59,027 nt of DNA from Paracoccus haematequi (GTDB lineage Bacteria; Pseudomonadota; Alphaproteobacteria; Rhodobacterales; Rhodobacteraceae). The number at the start of each line of letters is the position of its first letter. Position 1 is the stretch's first letter. Below the pieces are notes generated by a model that was given only the letters and a program-made list of their open reading frames with translations, was not told the origin of the DNA and did no database searches. The stretch lies in assembly GCF_900631945.1 (NCBI RefSeq), contig NZ_UZWE01000040.1:1-59027 (forward strand). The letters run 5' to 3'. This document shows positions 7,374-14,649 of the stretch, in pieces. The position numbers were made by a program, and so were the translations under genes.

Positions 7374-8513
7374 CTAGCCGATCAGGCGGGAGCCGCTGCC
7401 GTAGGTCTCCTGATAATGGCGCTCCAGGCGCATAAGGGCCAGACGCAGCACGATCTTGCCCGACCGGGCCGACCAGCCCAGGCGGCGTTCGGTAAGTTCG
7501 ATCCCCTCCAGGAAGCAGCAGACGCGCAGCACGATATCGCCCATGCCGGGGCCAAGGTCGCGCAGCGCCATGGCCACCCGGTCCCGCGCGGATTCGGACC
7601 CGCCCCGATAGCCGCCCCCGCTGCGGCTGACATCGATGCCCGAGGTCATGAACCCCGTCCAGTTCTGGGTGACGCGCGGACCCATCTGGGCCAGTTCAAA
7701 ATCCTCGCGCAGCCGTTCGCCTGCCGCGACCAGACCGGGCGACAGGAAGGGCTTGCCCGCGCCGTCGCGGCGCCGGGCCAGCAGCAGCAGCGGGCTTTCG
7801 GCGATGTTGACGCGGGTGCGGCGGCGGCGGCCGTCCTCGGGGTCTTCGATGACGCGCTTTTCCCAGACCCGGTGGCGGTCGGCATGATCGAAGCCGGCGG
7901 AGGCCTCGGCCATGCCGGGGCCGTTGTCATGGGCGACCGGGCTGGCGTCGGTGAAATCGCCGGGACCGGGCACCGCCTTGCGCTGCCGGGGGGACCGCAG
8001 CATCCCGCGCAGGGCATCGCGCCCGGCCGGGGCGATGGCGTAACGCTGGACCCTGCCCGGCGTGGCCGACGGCACGACCCAGCCGCGAAGCGCCATCACC
8101 TCGGCTACCCAACGGTCCAGGACGGCGGTCCTGATGTCGTCGCGGCTGACGATGGCCTTGTCCATGCCCTCGGCCGTCACCAGAACGGCGCCCGGTTCGG
8201 CCAACCGGCGCAGGACGCGCAGAACCTGGCGTTCGTCCAGTTGCCGGGGGCGATCCGCGACCTCGGTCAGGGCGCCGTCGACCAGCGGGTCGTCGCGCCG
8301 CGCCTCGAACCGGCGGATGCGGCGCAGGATGGTCGAGGCGTGACACCCTTCGGACCGCGCCAGGGCGCGGATCGACTGGCCTTCTTCGACATGGCGAAGA
8401 TACAGGCGGGCGTCGTCTGGCAGATCGTCGGCAGGCTTGCCCAGGGCCTGGGTCAGGGAACGGTGCTCCGCGGGAAGGCGGTCGATGGCGAAATCACCGG
8501 TCAAAAGCGTCAT
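7374..8513 (-). CDS. DUF6456 helix-turn-helix protein
   Basis: The 379-residue protein has an N-terminal helix-turn-helix (about residues 45-70, SIRALARSEGCHASTILRRI) and a C-terminal DUF6456 domain (about 230-370, with 'NIAESPLLLLARRRD', 'RLREDFELAQMGPRVTQNW' and 'DRVAMALRDLGPGMGDI'). Domain proteins of this type are found throughout Rhodobacterales; the molecular role is not established. The DNA-binding part and single-copy conservation suggest a regulator. It is divergent from the DUF6477 gene, as in related genomes as I recall them, with a 217-base gap between. The ATG has GGGACC upstream. I infer regulation of core cell functions but cannot name targets. Confidence 0.8.
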   Translation of the reverse strand: MTLLTGDFAIDRLPAEHRSLTQALGKPADDLPDDARLYLRHVEEGQSIRALARSEGCHASTILRRIRRFEARRDDPLVDGALTEVADRPRQLDERQVLRVLRRLAEPGAVLVTAEGMDKAIVSRDDIRTAVLDRWVAEVMALRGWVVPSATPGRVQRYAIAPAGRDALRGMLRSPRQRKAVPGPGDFTDASPVAHDNGPGMAEASAGFDHADRHRVWEKRVIEDPEDGRRRRTRVNIAESPLLLLARRRDGAGKPFLSPGLVAAGERLREDFELAQMGPRVTQNWTGFMTSGIDVSRSGGGYRGGSESARDRVAMALRDLGPGMGDIVLRVCCFLEGIELTERRLGWSARSGKIVLRLALMRLERHYQETYGSGSRLIG

Positions 8514-8568
8514 GTCTGGTCCCTTGTCATCCTCGGCAGCAGAGGCGAACTAACTACCTTGGGTTGCG

Positions 8569-8582
8569 TTAAACGTGGTTAA
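8569..8582. promoter_or_regulatory. TTAA-N6-TTAA motif between the DUF6456 and DUF6477 genes
   Basis: TTAA AACGTGG TTAA-like sequence in the divergent gap resembles a CtrA box (TTAA-N7-TTAA), but with six rather than seven bases between the half-sites. A second weak half-site (CTAAC, 8619 region) lies nearby. This is suggestive only. Confidence 0.25.
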
Positions 8583-8730
8583 TGAACGGCTGATATCAGC
8601 AGCTAGCCGCAACATTCGCTAACAAACCCTAAAGATACGTTGCCTCAGCGCACGGTGCGACAAACGGGGAAGCAACACCCGTTAAGGTTGTGTGAAGGTG
8701 GTCCCACCAACCTGAATGGGACAGTTCAAA

Positions 8731-9138
8731 ATGAGCTACATGCCGAACGTGATCGCCTTCCGTCCCCACATCGCGGCCGAGCCGCTGCGCCGGCCGCGCA
8801 TCCTGATCCGGGCCGCGCGCGAGGGGCAGTCGGGCTGGCGCCGGGACCGCGACCTGAAGCGCCTGCTGCGCCTGGATCACACCCCGGCCCTCGGCGCCGC
8901 CCTGCCCCGCCTGCGCGCCGAGGAGGCGCTGCTGAACGATGCCCGGCTGCAACGCGCGGCGGATTACGACATGCACCGTCACATCCTGCTGATGATCGCC
9001 ATCCTGGCCGAAATGCGCGCGGCGGTGGCGAGCGCGCCGATCCCGGTCAGGACCGGCGCGCGAATCGGCGCGGCGATGCTGGCGCAGATTGGCGCCGCGA
9101 TCAGCGCCCCCGGAACAGCGATCCCAGCACACCCCTGA
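8731..9138 (+). CDS. DUF6477 family protein
   Basis: The 135-residue protein shows the DUF6477 pattern: LRRPRILIRAAREG (about 19-32), YRRDRDL-like 'WRRDRDLKRLLRL' (about 36-48), a leucine and glutamate-rich LRAEEALLNDARL helix and a final hydrophobic helix HILLMIAILAEMRAAVAS. It is small, mostly helical and has no signal peptide. The chosen ATG (8731) has GGGAC eight bases upstream; an in-frame ATG at 8716 is the alternative. The gene is divergent from the DUF6456 gene. Its last 38 bases overlap the 3' end of the convergent HerA-like gene; the C-terminal tail (PIPVRTGARIGAAMLAQIGA) may therefore be an extension. Function unknown. Confidence 0.72.
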   Translation: MSYMPNVIAFRPHIAAEPLRRPRILIRAAREGQSGWRRDRDLKRLLRLDHTPALGAALPRLRAEEALLNDARLQRAADYDMHRHILLMIAILAEMRAAVASAPIPVRTGARIGAAMLAQIGAAISAPGTAIPAHP

Positions 9139-10669
9139 CGATGGCCTGGCCCGACTTGGTGCCAAGCTGCCGCGCCAGGCTTTTGCCGAAGGTTTCCACG
9201 ATCGAATCGCTGCGGGATGCCCGGCCCCGCGCCGGACGCCCGCCCTCGCCCTGTTCGCCCGCCTCCGCGCGCGGCTGATACCGCCTGGCGTTGCGGTATT
9301 CGCTGCGGGTCATGTCGAACAGGGCGTCGGTCTCGCTGGCCTTCGCAGCCTCGGCCGCGCGTCGCGCCAGGATCTCGTGCGCGGATTCGCGGTCCAGGGC
9401 CTGCCCGTATTTCAGCGCCATGGGCGAGGCGTCCATCACCTGCGCCCGTTCGGCGTCGTTGACAGGGCCGATCCGGCTGAAGGGCGGACGGATCAGCGTG
9501 CGCTGCGCGATGCCCGGCACGCCCTTGGCTTCCAGAAGCGATGTGACCGCCTCGCCCGTGCCGACCTGCTGGATCGCCTGGGCGGTGTCGAAATCGGGAT
9601 TGGCGCGATAGTTTTCGGCCGCCATCCGCAGCGCCTTCTGGTCCTTGGCGGTAAAGGCCCGCAACGCGTGCTGGATGCGGTTGCCCAGTTGGCCCAGCAC
9701 CGCGTCGGGAATGTCGGCCGGGTTCTGGCTGATGAACCAGACGCTGACGCCCTTGGACCGGATCAGGCGCGCGACCTGTTCCACCTTGTCGATCAGCGCC
9801 TTGGGCGCGTCGTCGAACAGCAGATGCGCCTCGTCGAAGAAAAACGCGATGCGGGGGCGGTCGGGGTCGCCGACCTCGGGCAGCTGCTCGAACAGTTCGG
9901 ACAGCAGCCACAGCAGAAAGGTCGCATACAGACGCGGCGACTGCATCAGCCGGTCGGCGGCCAGGATGTTGATCATCCCCTTGCCCGACGCATCCTGCCG
10001 GATGATGTCGGACAGCTCCAGCGCCGGTTCACCGAACAGCCGGTCGCCGCCCTGGTTTTCCAGCACCAGCAGCGCCCGCTGGATCGCCCCGACGCTGGCC
10101 GGGCTGACATTGCCGTATTTCAGGGACAGGTCTGCGGCGTTCTGGCCCACCCAGACCAGCATCGCCTGCAAGTCCTTCAGATCCAGCAGCGCCAGCCCCT
10201 GTTCATCGGCCACGCGAAAGGCGATGTTCATCACCCCTTCCTGCGCATCGGTCAGGCCCATCAGGCGCGACAGCAGCAGCGGGCCCATATCTGCGGGCGT
10301 GGTGCGGACCGGATGGCCAGCCTGGCCCCAGACATCCCAGAAGGTGACGGGAAAGGCCTGATAGTCCAGGTCCAGACCGATCTGCGCGGCGCGTTCCGAA
10401 AACGGCCCGTGCAACGGCCCATCTGCGGCACCCGGTCGCGACAGGCCCGCCAGATCGCCCTTTACGTCGGACAGAAACACCGGAACCCCTGCCAGAGACA
10501 GGCTTTCGGCCAGCGTTTGCAGGGTCACGGTCTTGCCGGTGCCGGTCGCGCCCGCGATCAGGCCGTGGCGGTTGGCGTATTTCAGCAGCAGGGACTGCGC
10601 ACTGGCATGGCCGGGACCGCCGCCGCCCACGAATACCGTATTCGCCTGGTCGTCCACCACACCCGCCAT
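9101..10669 (-). CDS. HerA-like ATPase (DUF853 family)
   Basis: The 522-residue protein is a P-loop ATPase of the HerA/FtsK superfamily, of the DUF853 type (YjgR-like). Walker A is GATGTGKTVTLQ and Walker B is RIAFFFDEAHLLFDD, followed by the arginine-rich 'LIRSKGVSVWFISQNPADIP' region typical of the family. The C-terminal quarter is low-complexity and basic. The ATG at 10667-10669 is chosen because it has GGGGACAG upstream and matches the usual N-terminus (VFVGGG...). The frame is open a further 60 codons but in non-family sequence. The cellular role of DUF853 proteins is not settled; it is chromosomal and not beside defence genes here. Confidence 0.85.
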   Translation of the reverse strand: MAGVVDDQANTVFVGGGGPGHASAQSLLLKYANRHGLIAGATGTGKTVTLQTLAESLSLAGVPVFLSDVKGDLAGLSRPGAADGPLHGPFSERAAQIGLDLDYQAFPVTFWDVWGQAGHPVRTTPADMGPLLLSRLMGLTDAQEGVMNIAFRVADEQGLALLDLKDLQAMLVWVGQNAADLSLKYGNVSPASVGAIQRALLVLENQGGDRLFGEPALELSDIIRQDASGKGMINILAADRLMQSPRLYATFLLWLLSELFEQLPEVGDPDRPRIAFFFDEAHLLFDDAPKALIDKVEQVARLIRSKGVSVWFISQNPADIPDAVLGQLGNRIQHALRAFTAKDQKALRMAAENYRANPDFDTAQAIQQVGTGEAVTSLLEAKGVPGIAQRTLIRPPFSRIGPVNDAERAQVMDASPMALKYGQALDRESAHEILARRAAEAAKASETDALFDMTRSEYRNARRYQPRAEAGEQGEGGRPARGRASRSDSIVETFGKSLARQLGTKSGQAIVRGVLGSLFRGR

Positions 10670-10804
10670 ACCTGTCCCCCGCCTGTTGCGCGCCGCGCCG
10701 AAGCGCCGTTCGCCGCGACAATACAATCTTAAGTCCTTCATGCCAGTATGGGAATCGTTCGGCATCACGGTCGTCGATGCGCGAACCTTCCTCCCTGTTG
10801 AACT

Positions 10805-10831
10805 GCCGCGCCTTCGGGCGCGGCTTTTTTT
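10805..10831 (+). terminator. orphan intrinsic terminator
   Basis: GCCGCGCC and GGCGCGGC (10805-10812 with 10817-10824) pair around a TTCG tetraloop and are followed by seven T residues. It works on the plus strand, yet no plus-strand gene lies between the divergent start of the HerA-like gene and this point. Confidence 0.85.
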
Positions 10832-10846
10832 GTGATCGGCGCCTGA

Positions 10847-10886
10847 CAACTGGACAGTTGACGGATCACGGCGCCGCGACTAGCGT
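10847..10886 (+). promoter_or_regulatory. candidate promoter with overlapping palindrome
   Basis: TTGACG (10858-10863) and TAGCGT (10881-10886) are 17 bases apart, the same style as the promoter in front of the pyrimidine operon. A perfect palindrome CAACTG-GA-CAGTTG (10847-10860) overlaps the first bases of the -35 element and could be a regulator site. Confidence 0.4.
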
Positions 10887-10892
10887 GCAGAT

Positions 10893-10974
10893 CAATGATG
10901 ACCGGCCAGTCCGGCAGGGAGAGGTTCGCCGTCAGGCGTCAGGGTCGTGGTTCGCGCCACGACCCTTTGAATTT
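10893..10974 (+). ncRNA. candidate small RNA
   Basis: A transcript from the promoter above would begin near 10893 and could end at a 10-base-pair hairpin (AGGGTCGTGG / CCACGACCCT, 10941-10966) followed by TTGAATTT. The predicted product is about 80 bases. The T tract is imperfect, so read-through toward the ialB-like gene is possible. No known RNA family is recognised. Confidence 0.3.
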
Positions 10975-11081
10975 CGCCCCCACCCTCATGACAGCGCCCT
11001 GTGTCACCCGGATGACAGGAATGCCGCCACCGGGCGCGATCCGGGTCAAGCCATGGTGAATGTGGGTTTTTCCGATGCGGC

Positions 11082-11110
11082 CTGACAAACGCAAGCGGAC
11101 ATGCTAGTCC
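11082..11110 (+). promoter_or_regulatory. candidate promoter of the ialB-like gene
   Basis: CTGACA (11082-11087) and TAGTCC (11105-11110) are separated by 17 bases and lie 35 bases before the start codon. The start codon follows AAAGGGACG. Confidence 0.35.
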
Positions 11111-11144
11111 CGCCGAACGCATTGAGCAAAGGGACGAAACAACC

Positions 11145-11930
11145 ATGCCAATCAAACCCTCGCAGGCAGTTCTGGCCGCGCTTGCCCTGATCGCGGCCCC
11201 GGCCTTCGCGCAGGACAGCACCGCCCCCGCCGCCACCCCGGCCCCTGCCGCAGAGACCCCTGCCGCCGAGACCCCGGCAGCAGACGCACCGGCAGCATCC
11301 GAGGCCCCTGCGGCCGAGGCTCCGGAGCCCGCCGCCGACGCGGCGACGACCGATGCCCCGGCGTCCGACTCCCCGGCCGCAGCCCCGGCCGCCGATGCCG
11401 ATGCCGGGCCGCAGGTCGGGCAATATTACGCGAAGGAAACCCACCAGGATTGGACGACCCGCTGCATCAAGGCAGAACAGGGCAAGGATCCGTGCGAGCT
11501 GTATCAGCTGCTCAAGGATGGCGAAGGCAACTCGGTCGCCGAGATGACCCTGATCCCCCTGCGCAACGGCGAGGTCGCGGCAGGCGCGACCCTGATCGCC
11601 CCGCTGGAAACCGACCTGATCCAAGGGCTGGGTTTCGCGGTGGGCACGGCCGAGCCGCGCGGCTATCCCTTCAATTTCTGCGCCCCCGTGGGCTGCGTGT
11701 CCCGCATGGGCTTCACCGCGGCTGAGCTTGACGCCCTGAAGCGTGGCGCGAACGCGACGGTGACGCTGCTGCCGTTCGGCGGCGACCGCGAAAACCCGGT
11801 CCGGCTGACGCTGTCGCTGGCAGGCTTCACCGCGGCCTTCGACGCCTTGGCCGCCTATGCCGATCAGCCGGCCCCGGCCACCGCCCCGGCAGCGGACACG
11901 CCGCCTGCCGCCGAAGCCCCGGCCAACTGA
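11145..11930 (+). CDS. invasion-associated locus B (IalB) family secreted protein
   Basis: The 261-residue protein has a Sec signal peptide (residues 1-22, cleavage after PAFA) and then an alanine/proline/glutamate-rich linker to about residue 90. The IalB domain follows (about 95-225): 'DWTTRCIK', 'CELYQLL', 'TLIPLRNGEVAAGATLIAPL', 'FNFCAPVGCVSRMGF'. The four cysteines of the domain are typical. A second Ala/Pro-rich tail ends the protein. It should be periplasmic; the role of IalB proteins outside Bartonella is unclear. Low-complexity ends resemble those of the PRC-barrel protein at 36.2 kb. A strong terminator follows. Confidence 0.85.
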   Translation: MPIKPSQAVLAALALIAAPAFAQDSTAPAATPAPAAETPAAETPAADAPAASEAPAAEAPEPAADAATTDAPASDSPAAAPAADADAGPQVGQYYAKETHQDWTTRCIKAEQGKDPCELYQLLKDGEGNSVAEMTLIPLRNGEVAAGATLIAPLETDLIQGLGFAVGTAEPRGYPFNFCAPVGCVSRMGFTAAELDALKRGANATVTLLPFGGDRENPVRLTLSLAGFTAAFDALAAYADQPAPATAPAADTPPAAEAPAN

Positions 11931-11943
11931 TCCGAAGATCGCG

Positions 11944-11971
11944 AACCGCGCCCCATCCGGGCGCGGTTTTT
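11944..11971 (+). terminator. intrinsic terminator after the ialB-like gene
   Basis: AACCGCGCCC pairs with GGGCGCGGTT (11944-11953 with 11959-11968), followed by a T tract. It lies between convergent genes ending at 11930 and 11977. Confidence 0.85.
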
Positions 11972-11976
11972 CCTTG

Positions 11977-13233
11977 CTAGACCCGGCGCAGCGCGATCAC
12001 GGCGTTCAGCCCGCCAAAGGCGAAGGCGTTGGACAGGACCGCATCGACGCGGGCATCCCGCGCCTCGTTCGGAACCACGTCCAGGGCGCATTCAGGATCG
12101 GCTTCCTGATAACCGATGGTCGGCGCGATCACACCGTCGCGCAGCGCCATGATGCAGGCCAGCAGTTCGACCGCGCCCGTGCCGCCGATGATATGGCCGT
12201 GCATCGCCTTGGTGGACGACATCATCAGCCGGTCTGCGTGATGGCCGAAGGCATGGGCCACCGCCGCGCATTCGGTCTTGTCATTGGCCGCCGTCCCGGT
12301 GCCGTGAGCGTTGATATAGCCCACATCCTCGGGGTTCAGACCGGCGTCCTGCAAGGCGCCGGTGATCGCGCGTTCCGCCCCCTGGGCCGAAGGCATCACG
12401 ATGTCCTGCGCGTCCGAGGACATGGCGAAGCCCACCACCTCGGCCAGGATGTCGGCGCCGCGCGCGCGGGCGTTGTCGTAATCCTCGAAGACGAAGACGC
12501 CCGCGCCCTCGCCCTGGACCATGCCGTTGCGGTTGGCGGAAAACGGGCGGCAGGCGTCCTTGGACATGACGCGCAGCCCTTCCCAGGCCTTGACGCCGCC
12601 AAAGCACAGCATCGCCTCGGACCCGCCGGTCAGCATCACCTGCGCCGCGCCCGACCGGATCATCTGGAAGGCCAGGCCCATCGCGTGGTTGGAACTGGCG
12701 CAGGCGGTCGCCACGGTAAAGGCGGGGCCGCGCAAGCCGTATTCCATGCTGACATGGCTGGCGGCGGCGTTGTTCATCAGCTTCGGCACCACGAAGGGGT
12801 GGACGCGGTTCTTCCCCTCCTCATAGACGGTGCGGTAATTCTCGTCCCAGGTGTTCAGCCCGCCGCCCGCCGTGCCCAGCACCACGCCCGACCGCAGCCC
12901 AAGCGCGCCCTGGAAATCCAGCCCCGCCTGGGCCACCGCCTGCTTGGCGGCCAGCAGCGCGAACTGGGTGAACTTGTCGTAGAGCAGGATTTGCTGGCGG
13001 TTGAAGTAATCCTCGGCGCGCCAGGGATGGACCTGGGCGCCGATCTGGATCGACAGCCGGTCCACGTCGCGGAAATCAAGCGGGCCGATGCCGCAGCGCC
13101 CGTCCCGGAATGCGGCCAGCGTCGTCGTCACGTCATGGCCAAGCGCGTTGATCGTGCCCGCCCCGGTGATGACGACCCGCCGCAGCCCGTCCGGCCGCTC
13201 CGGCGCCTTCTTGCCCCTCTTCTTCGGACTCAT
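11977..13233 (-). CDS. beta-ketoacyl-ACP synthase (FabF family)
   Basis: The 418-residue condensing enzyme extends an acyl chain on acyl carrier protein using malonyl-ACP. The catalytic triad is visible: Cys178 in TVATACASSNHAMG, His310 in NAHGTGTAANDKTE and His347 in STKAMHGHIIGG, with Lys342 beside it. A basic N-terminal extension (MSPKKRGKKAPERP) is unlike housekeeping FabF. The start overlaps the stop of the acyl carrier protein gene by four bases, and lpxD lies upstream of that. This order indicates a synthase dedicated to the lipid A acyl chains rather than the main fatty acid cycle; that role is inferred from context. Confidence 0.9.
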   Translation of the reverse strand: MSPKKRGKKAPERPDGLRRVVITGAGTINALGHDVTTTLAAFRDGRCGIGPLDFRDVDRLSIQIGAQVHPWRAEDYFNRQQILLYDKFTQFALLAAKQAVAQAGLDFQGALGLRSGVVLGTAGGGLNTWDENYRTVYEEGKNRVHPFVVPKLMNNAAASHVSMEYGLRGPAFTVATACASSNHAMGLAFQMIRSGAAQVMLTGGSEAMLCFGGVKAWEGLRVMSKDACRPFSANRNGMVQGEGAGVFVFEDYDNARARGADILAEVVGFAMSSDAQDIVMPSAQGAERAITGALQDAGLNPEDVGYINAHGTGTAANDKTECAAVAHAFGHHADRLMMSSTKAMHGHIIGGTGAVELLACIMALRDGVIAPTIGYQEADPECALDVVPNEARDARVDAVLSNAFAFGGLNAVIALRRV

Positions 13234-13496
13234 GCGGCCTTCTGCGCCACCAGCCGTTCGACGGCGGCGATGATCGTGCCCATGGTCGAGATGTCGAAAT
13301 CCGACTTGTCCGGCTCATTGGCGTTGAAGGGGATCGAGATGTCGAATTCCTCCTCGATCGCGAAGATCGATTCCACCAGCCCCAGGCTGTCGATGCCCAG
13401 ATCCTGGGGGGTGGATTCGTCGGTGATCTGGTCGGGTTCCAGCATGGCCTGTTCGGCGATGATGGCCTTGATGCGGTCTTGGATCCGGTCGGTCAT
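13230..13496 (-). CDS. acyl carrier protein, probably specialised for lipid A
   Basis: The 88-residue acidic protein carries the phosphopantetheine attachment Ser37 in DLGIDSLGLVES. It differs from the usual AcpP: the segment after helix II, 'FDISIPFNANEPDKSDFDIS', contains an insert and the third helix is replaced by a longer loop, which recalls the AcpXL-type carriers that donate acyl chains to lipid A. Gene order lpxD - acp - ketoacyl synthase, with 12 bases to lpxD and a four-base overlap to the synthase, supports that. A housekeeping acpP is expected elsewhere. Confidence 0.88.
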   Translation of the reverse strand: MTDRIQDRIKAIIAEQAMLEPDQITDESTPQDLGIDSLGLVESIFAIEEEFDISIPFNANEPDKSDFDISTMGTIIAAVERLVAQKAA

Positions 13497-13508
13497 GAAG
13501 CCTCCTGC

Positions 13509-14609
13509 TCAGCCCTTTTCCAACAATCGTGTAACAGTTTCCTGAAGCCGCGCCAGTTGTTCGGCGAATCGCGGCAGGCGCCGGACGGCCTTCTGGATTT
13601 CCATCTGGGTCTCCATCTTGACCGCCGGGTTGCCCAGCACCACGCGGCCCGCCGGAACGCGGGTGAAGATCCTGCTGGCGCCGCCCGCGATCACGTCGTC
13701 GCCCACCTCGATGTTGTCGTTGACGCCGACCTTTCCCGCCAGCACCACGCGGTTGCCGATCCGCGCCGATCCGGCGATGCCCACCTGCGAACACAGCAGG
13801 CAGTCGTCACCCACCGAGACGTTGTGGCCCAGCATCACCAGGTTGTCGATCTTGGTGCCGTTGCCGACGCGGGTGGCGCGGATCGTCCCCCGGTCGATGG
13901 TCGCGTTGGCGCCGATTTCCACATCGTCGCCGATCTCGACCCCGCCCAGCGAGTGGATCCGCGTCCAATGCTGTTCCTTGATCCCCTTGCGCGTGCCCAG
14001 GGTGCGGCGGATTTCCTCGATGCCCGATTCCTCGGGGGTGACGAAGGAAAAGCCGTCGCCGCCAATCGCGGCGTTCGACTGCACGATCAGCCGGTGGCCC
14101 GCGGTGACGCCATGGGCGATGCGCACGCCCGCGTGGATCAGCGCATCGTCCCCCAGACGCGATCCGCGACCGATCGACACATGCGGCCCGATCCGCGCGC
14201 CCGACCCGATCCGCACATCGGGACCGATGACCGCGAAGGGACCGATGGCGGCGCCGACCCCGATCTGCGCGCTTTGGTCGATCACTGCGGTGGGATGGAT
14301 GCCGGGGGCGATGTCGGGACCGGGATCGAAGGCCCGCGTCAGCCCCGCCATCAGCAGGCGCGGGCGCGGCGCGAAGATCGCCGCCTTGAGGCCCAGGGCC
14401 TCGGGATCCATGCCCTCGGCCAGGATGGCGATGCTGCCGGGTTGCAGGGACGCCGCGTATTTCGGCGACATCGCCATGGCGATCACGCCGCCCTCGGGTC
14501 CGACCGGACCCGTGGCCTGCGGTTCGGCCGCGCCCGTCACCGGCAGATCCAGGTCGCCCCAGCCCGTTGCGTCCAGTGCCTGCGCCAGTTGCCCGATGGT
14601 GATCGCCAT
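13509..14609 (-). CDS. lpxD: LpxD, UDP-3-O-acylglucosamine N-acyltransferase
   Basis: The 366-residue enzyme transfers a 3-hydroxyacyl chain from acyl carrier protein to UDP-3-O-acylglucosamine, the third step of lipid A synthesis, in the cytoplasm. An N-terminal uridine-binding domain (about 1-100) leads into a left-handed beta helix made of hexapeptide repeats such as [18 protein letters not shown] (about 105-320), then a C-terminal helix. '[17 protein letters not shown]' is the conserved substrate region. The ATG at 14607-14609 is chosen because AAGGGG precedes it; the frame is open further upstream. It leads the lipid A group with the acyl carrier protein and synthase genes. Confidence 0.93.
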   Translation of the reverse strand: MAITIGQLAQALDATGWGDLDLPVTGAAEPQATGPVGPEGGVIAMAMSPKYAASLQPGSIAILAEGMDPEALGLKAAIFAPRPRLLMAGLTRAFDPGPDIAPGIHPTAVIDQSAQIGVGAAIGPFAVIGPDVRIGSGARIGPHVSIGRGSRLGDDALIHAGVRIAHGVTAGHRLIVQSNAAIGGDGFSFVTPEESGIEEIRRTLGTRKGIKEQHWTRIHSLGGVEIGDDVEIGANATIDRGTIRATRVGNGTKIDNLVMLGHNVSVGDDCLLCSQVGIAGSARIGNRVVLAGKVGVNDNIEVGDDVIAGGASRIFTRVPAGRVVLGNPAVKMETQMEIQKAVRRLPRFAEQLARLQETVTRLLEKG

Positions 14610-14649
14610 GTTCGCCCCCTTGTCGGAAAGGGGCTTAGACTTTTCGGGC

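Larger units (their letters stand above)
10670..11144. other. 475-base gap with two terminators, a palindrome and a promoter
   Basis: No protein gene is convincing here. In order on the plus strand the gap holds a C/T-rich stretch (10786-10797), an intrinsic terminator (10805-10831), a perfect palindrome (10847-10860), a promoter-like pair (10858-10886), a second terminator-like hairpin (10941-10974) and a promoter-like pair for the ialB-like gene (11082-11110). Confidence 0.6.

Noticed and set aside
9101..10669. HerA-like ATPase as part of a defence system
   Set aside because: It is the DUF853 type, lies in core chromosome, and no nuclease or Sir2-type partner gene is next to it.
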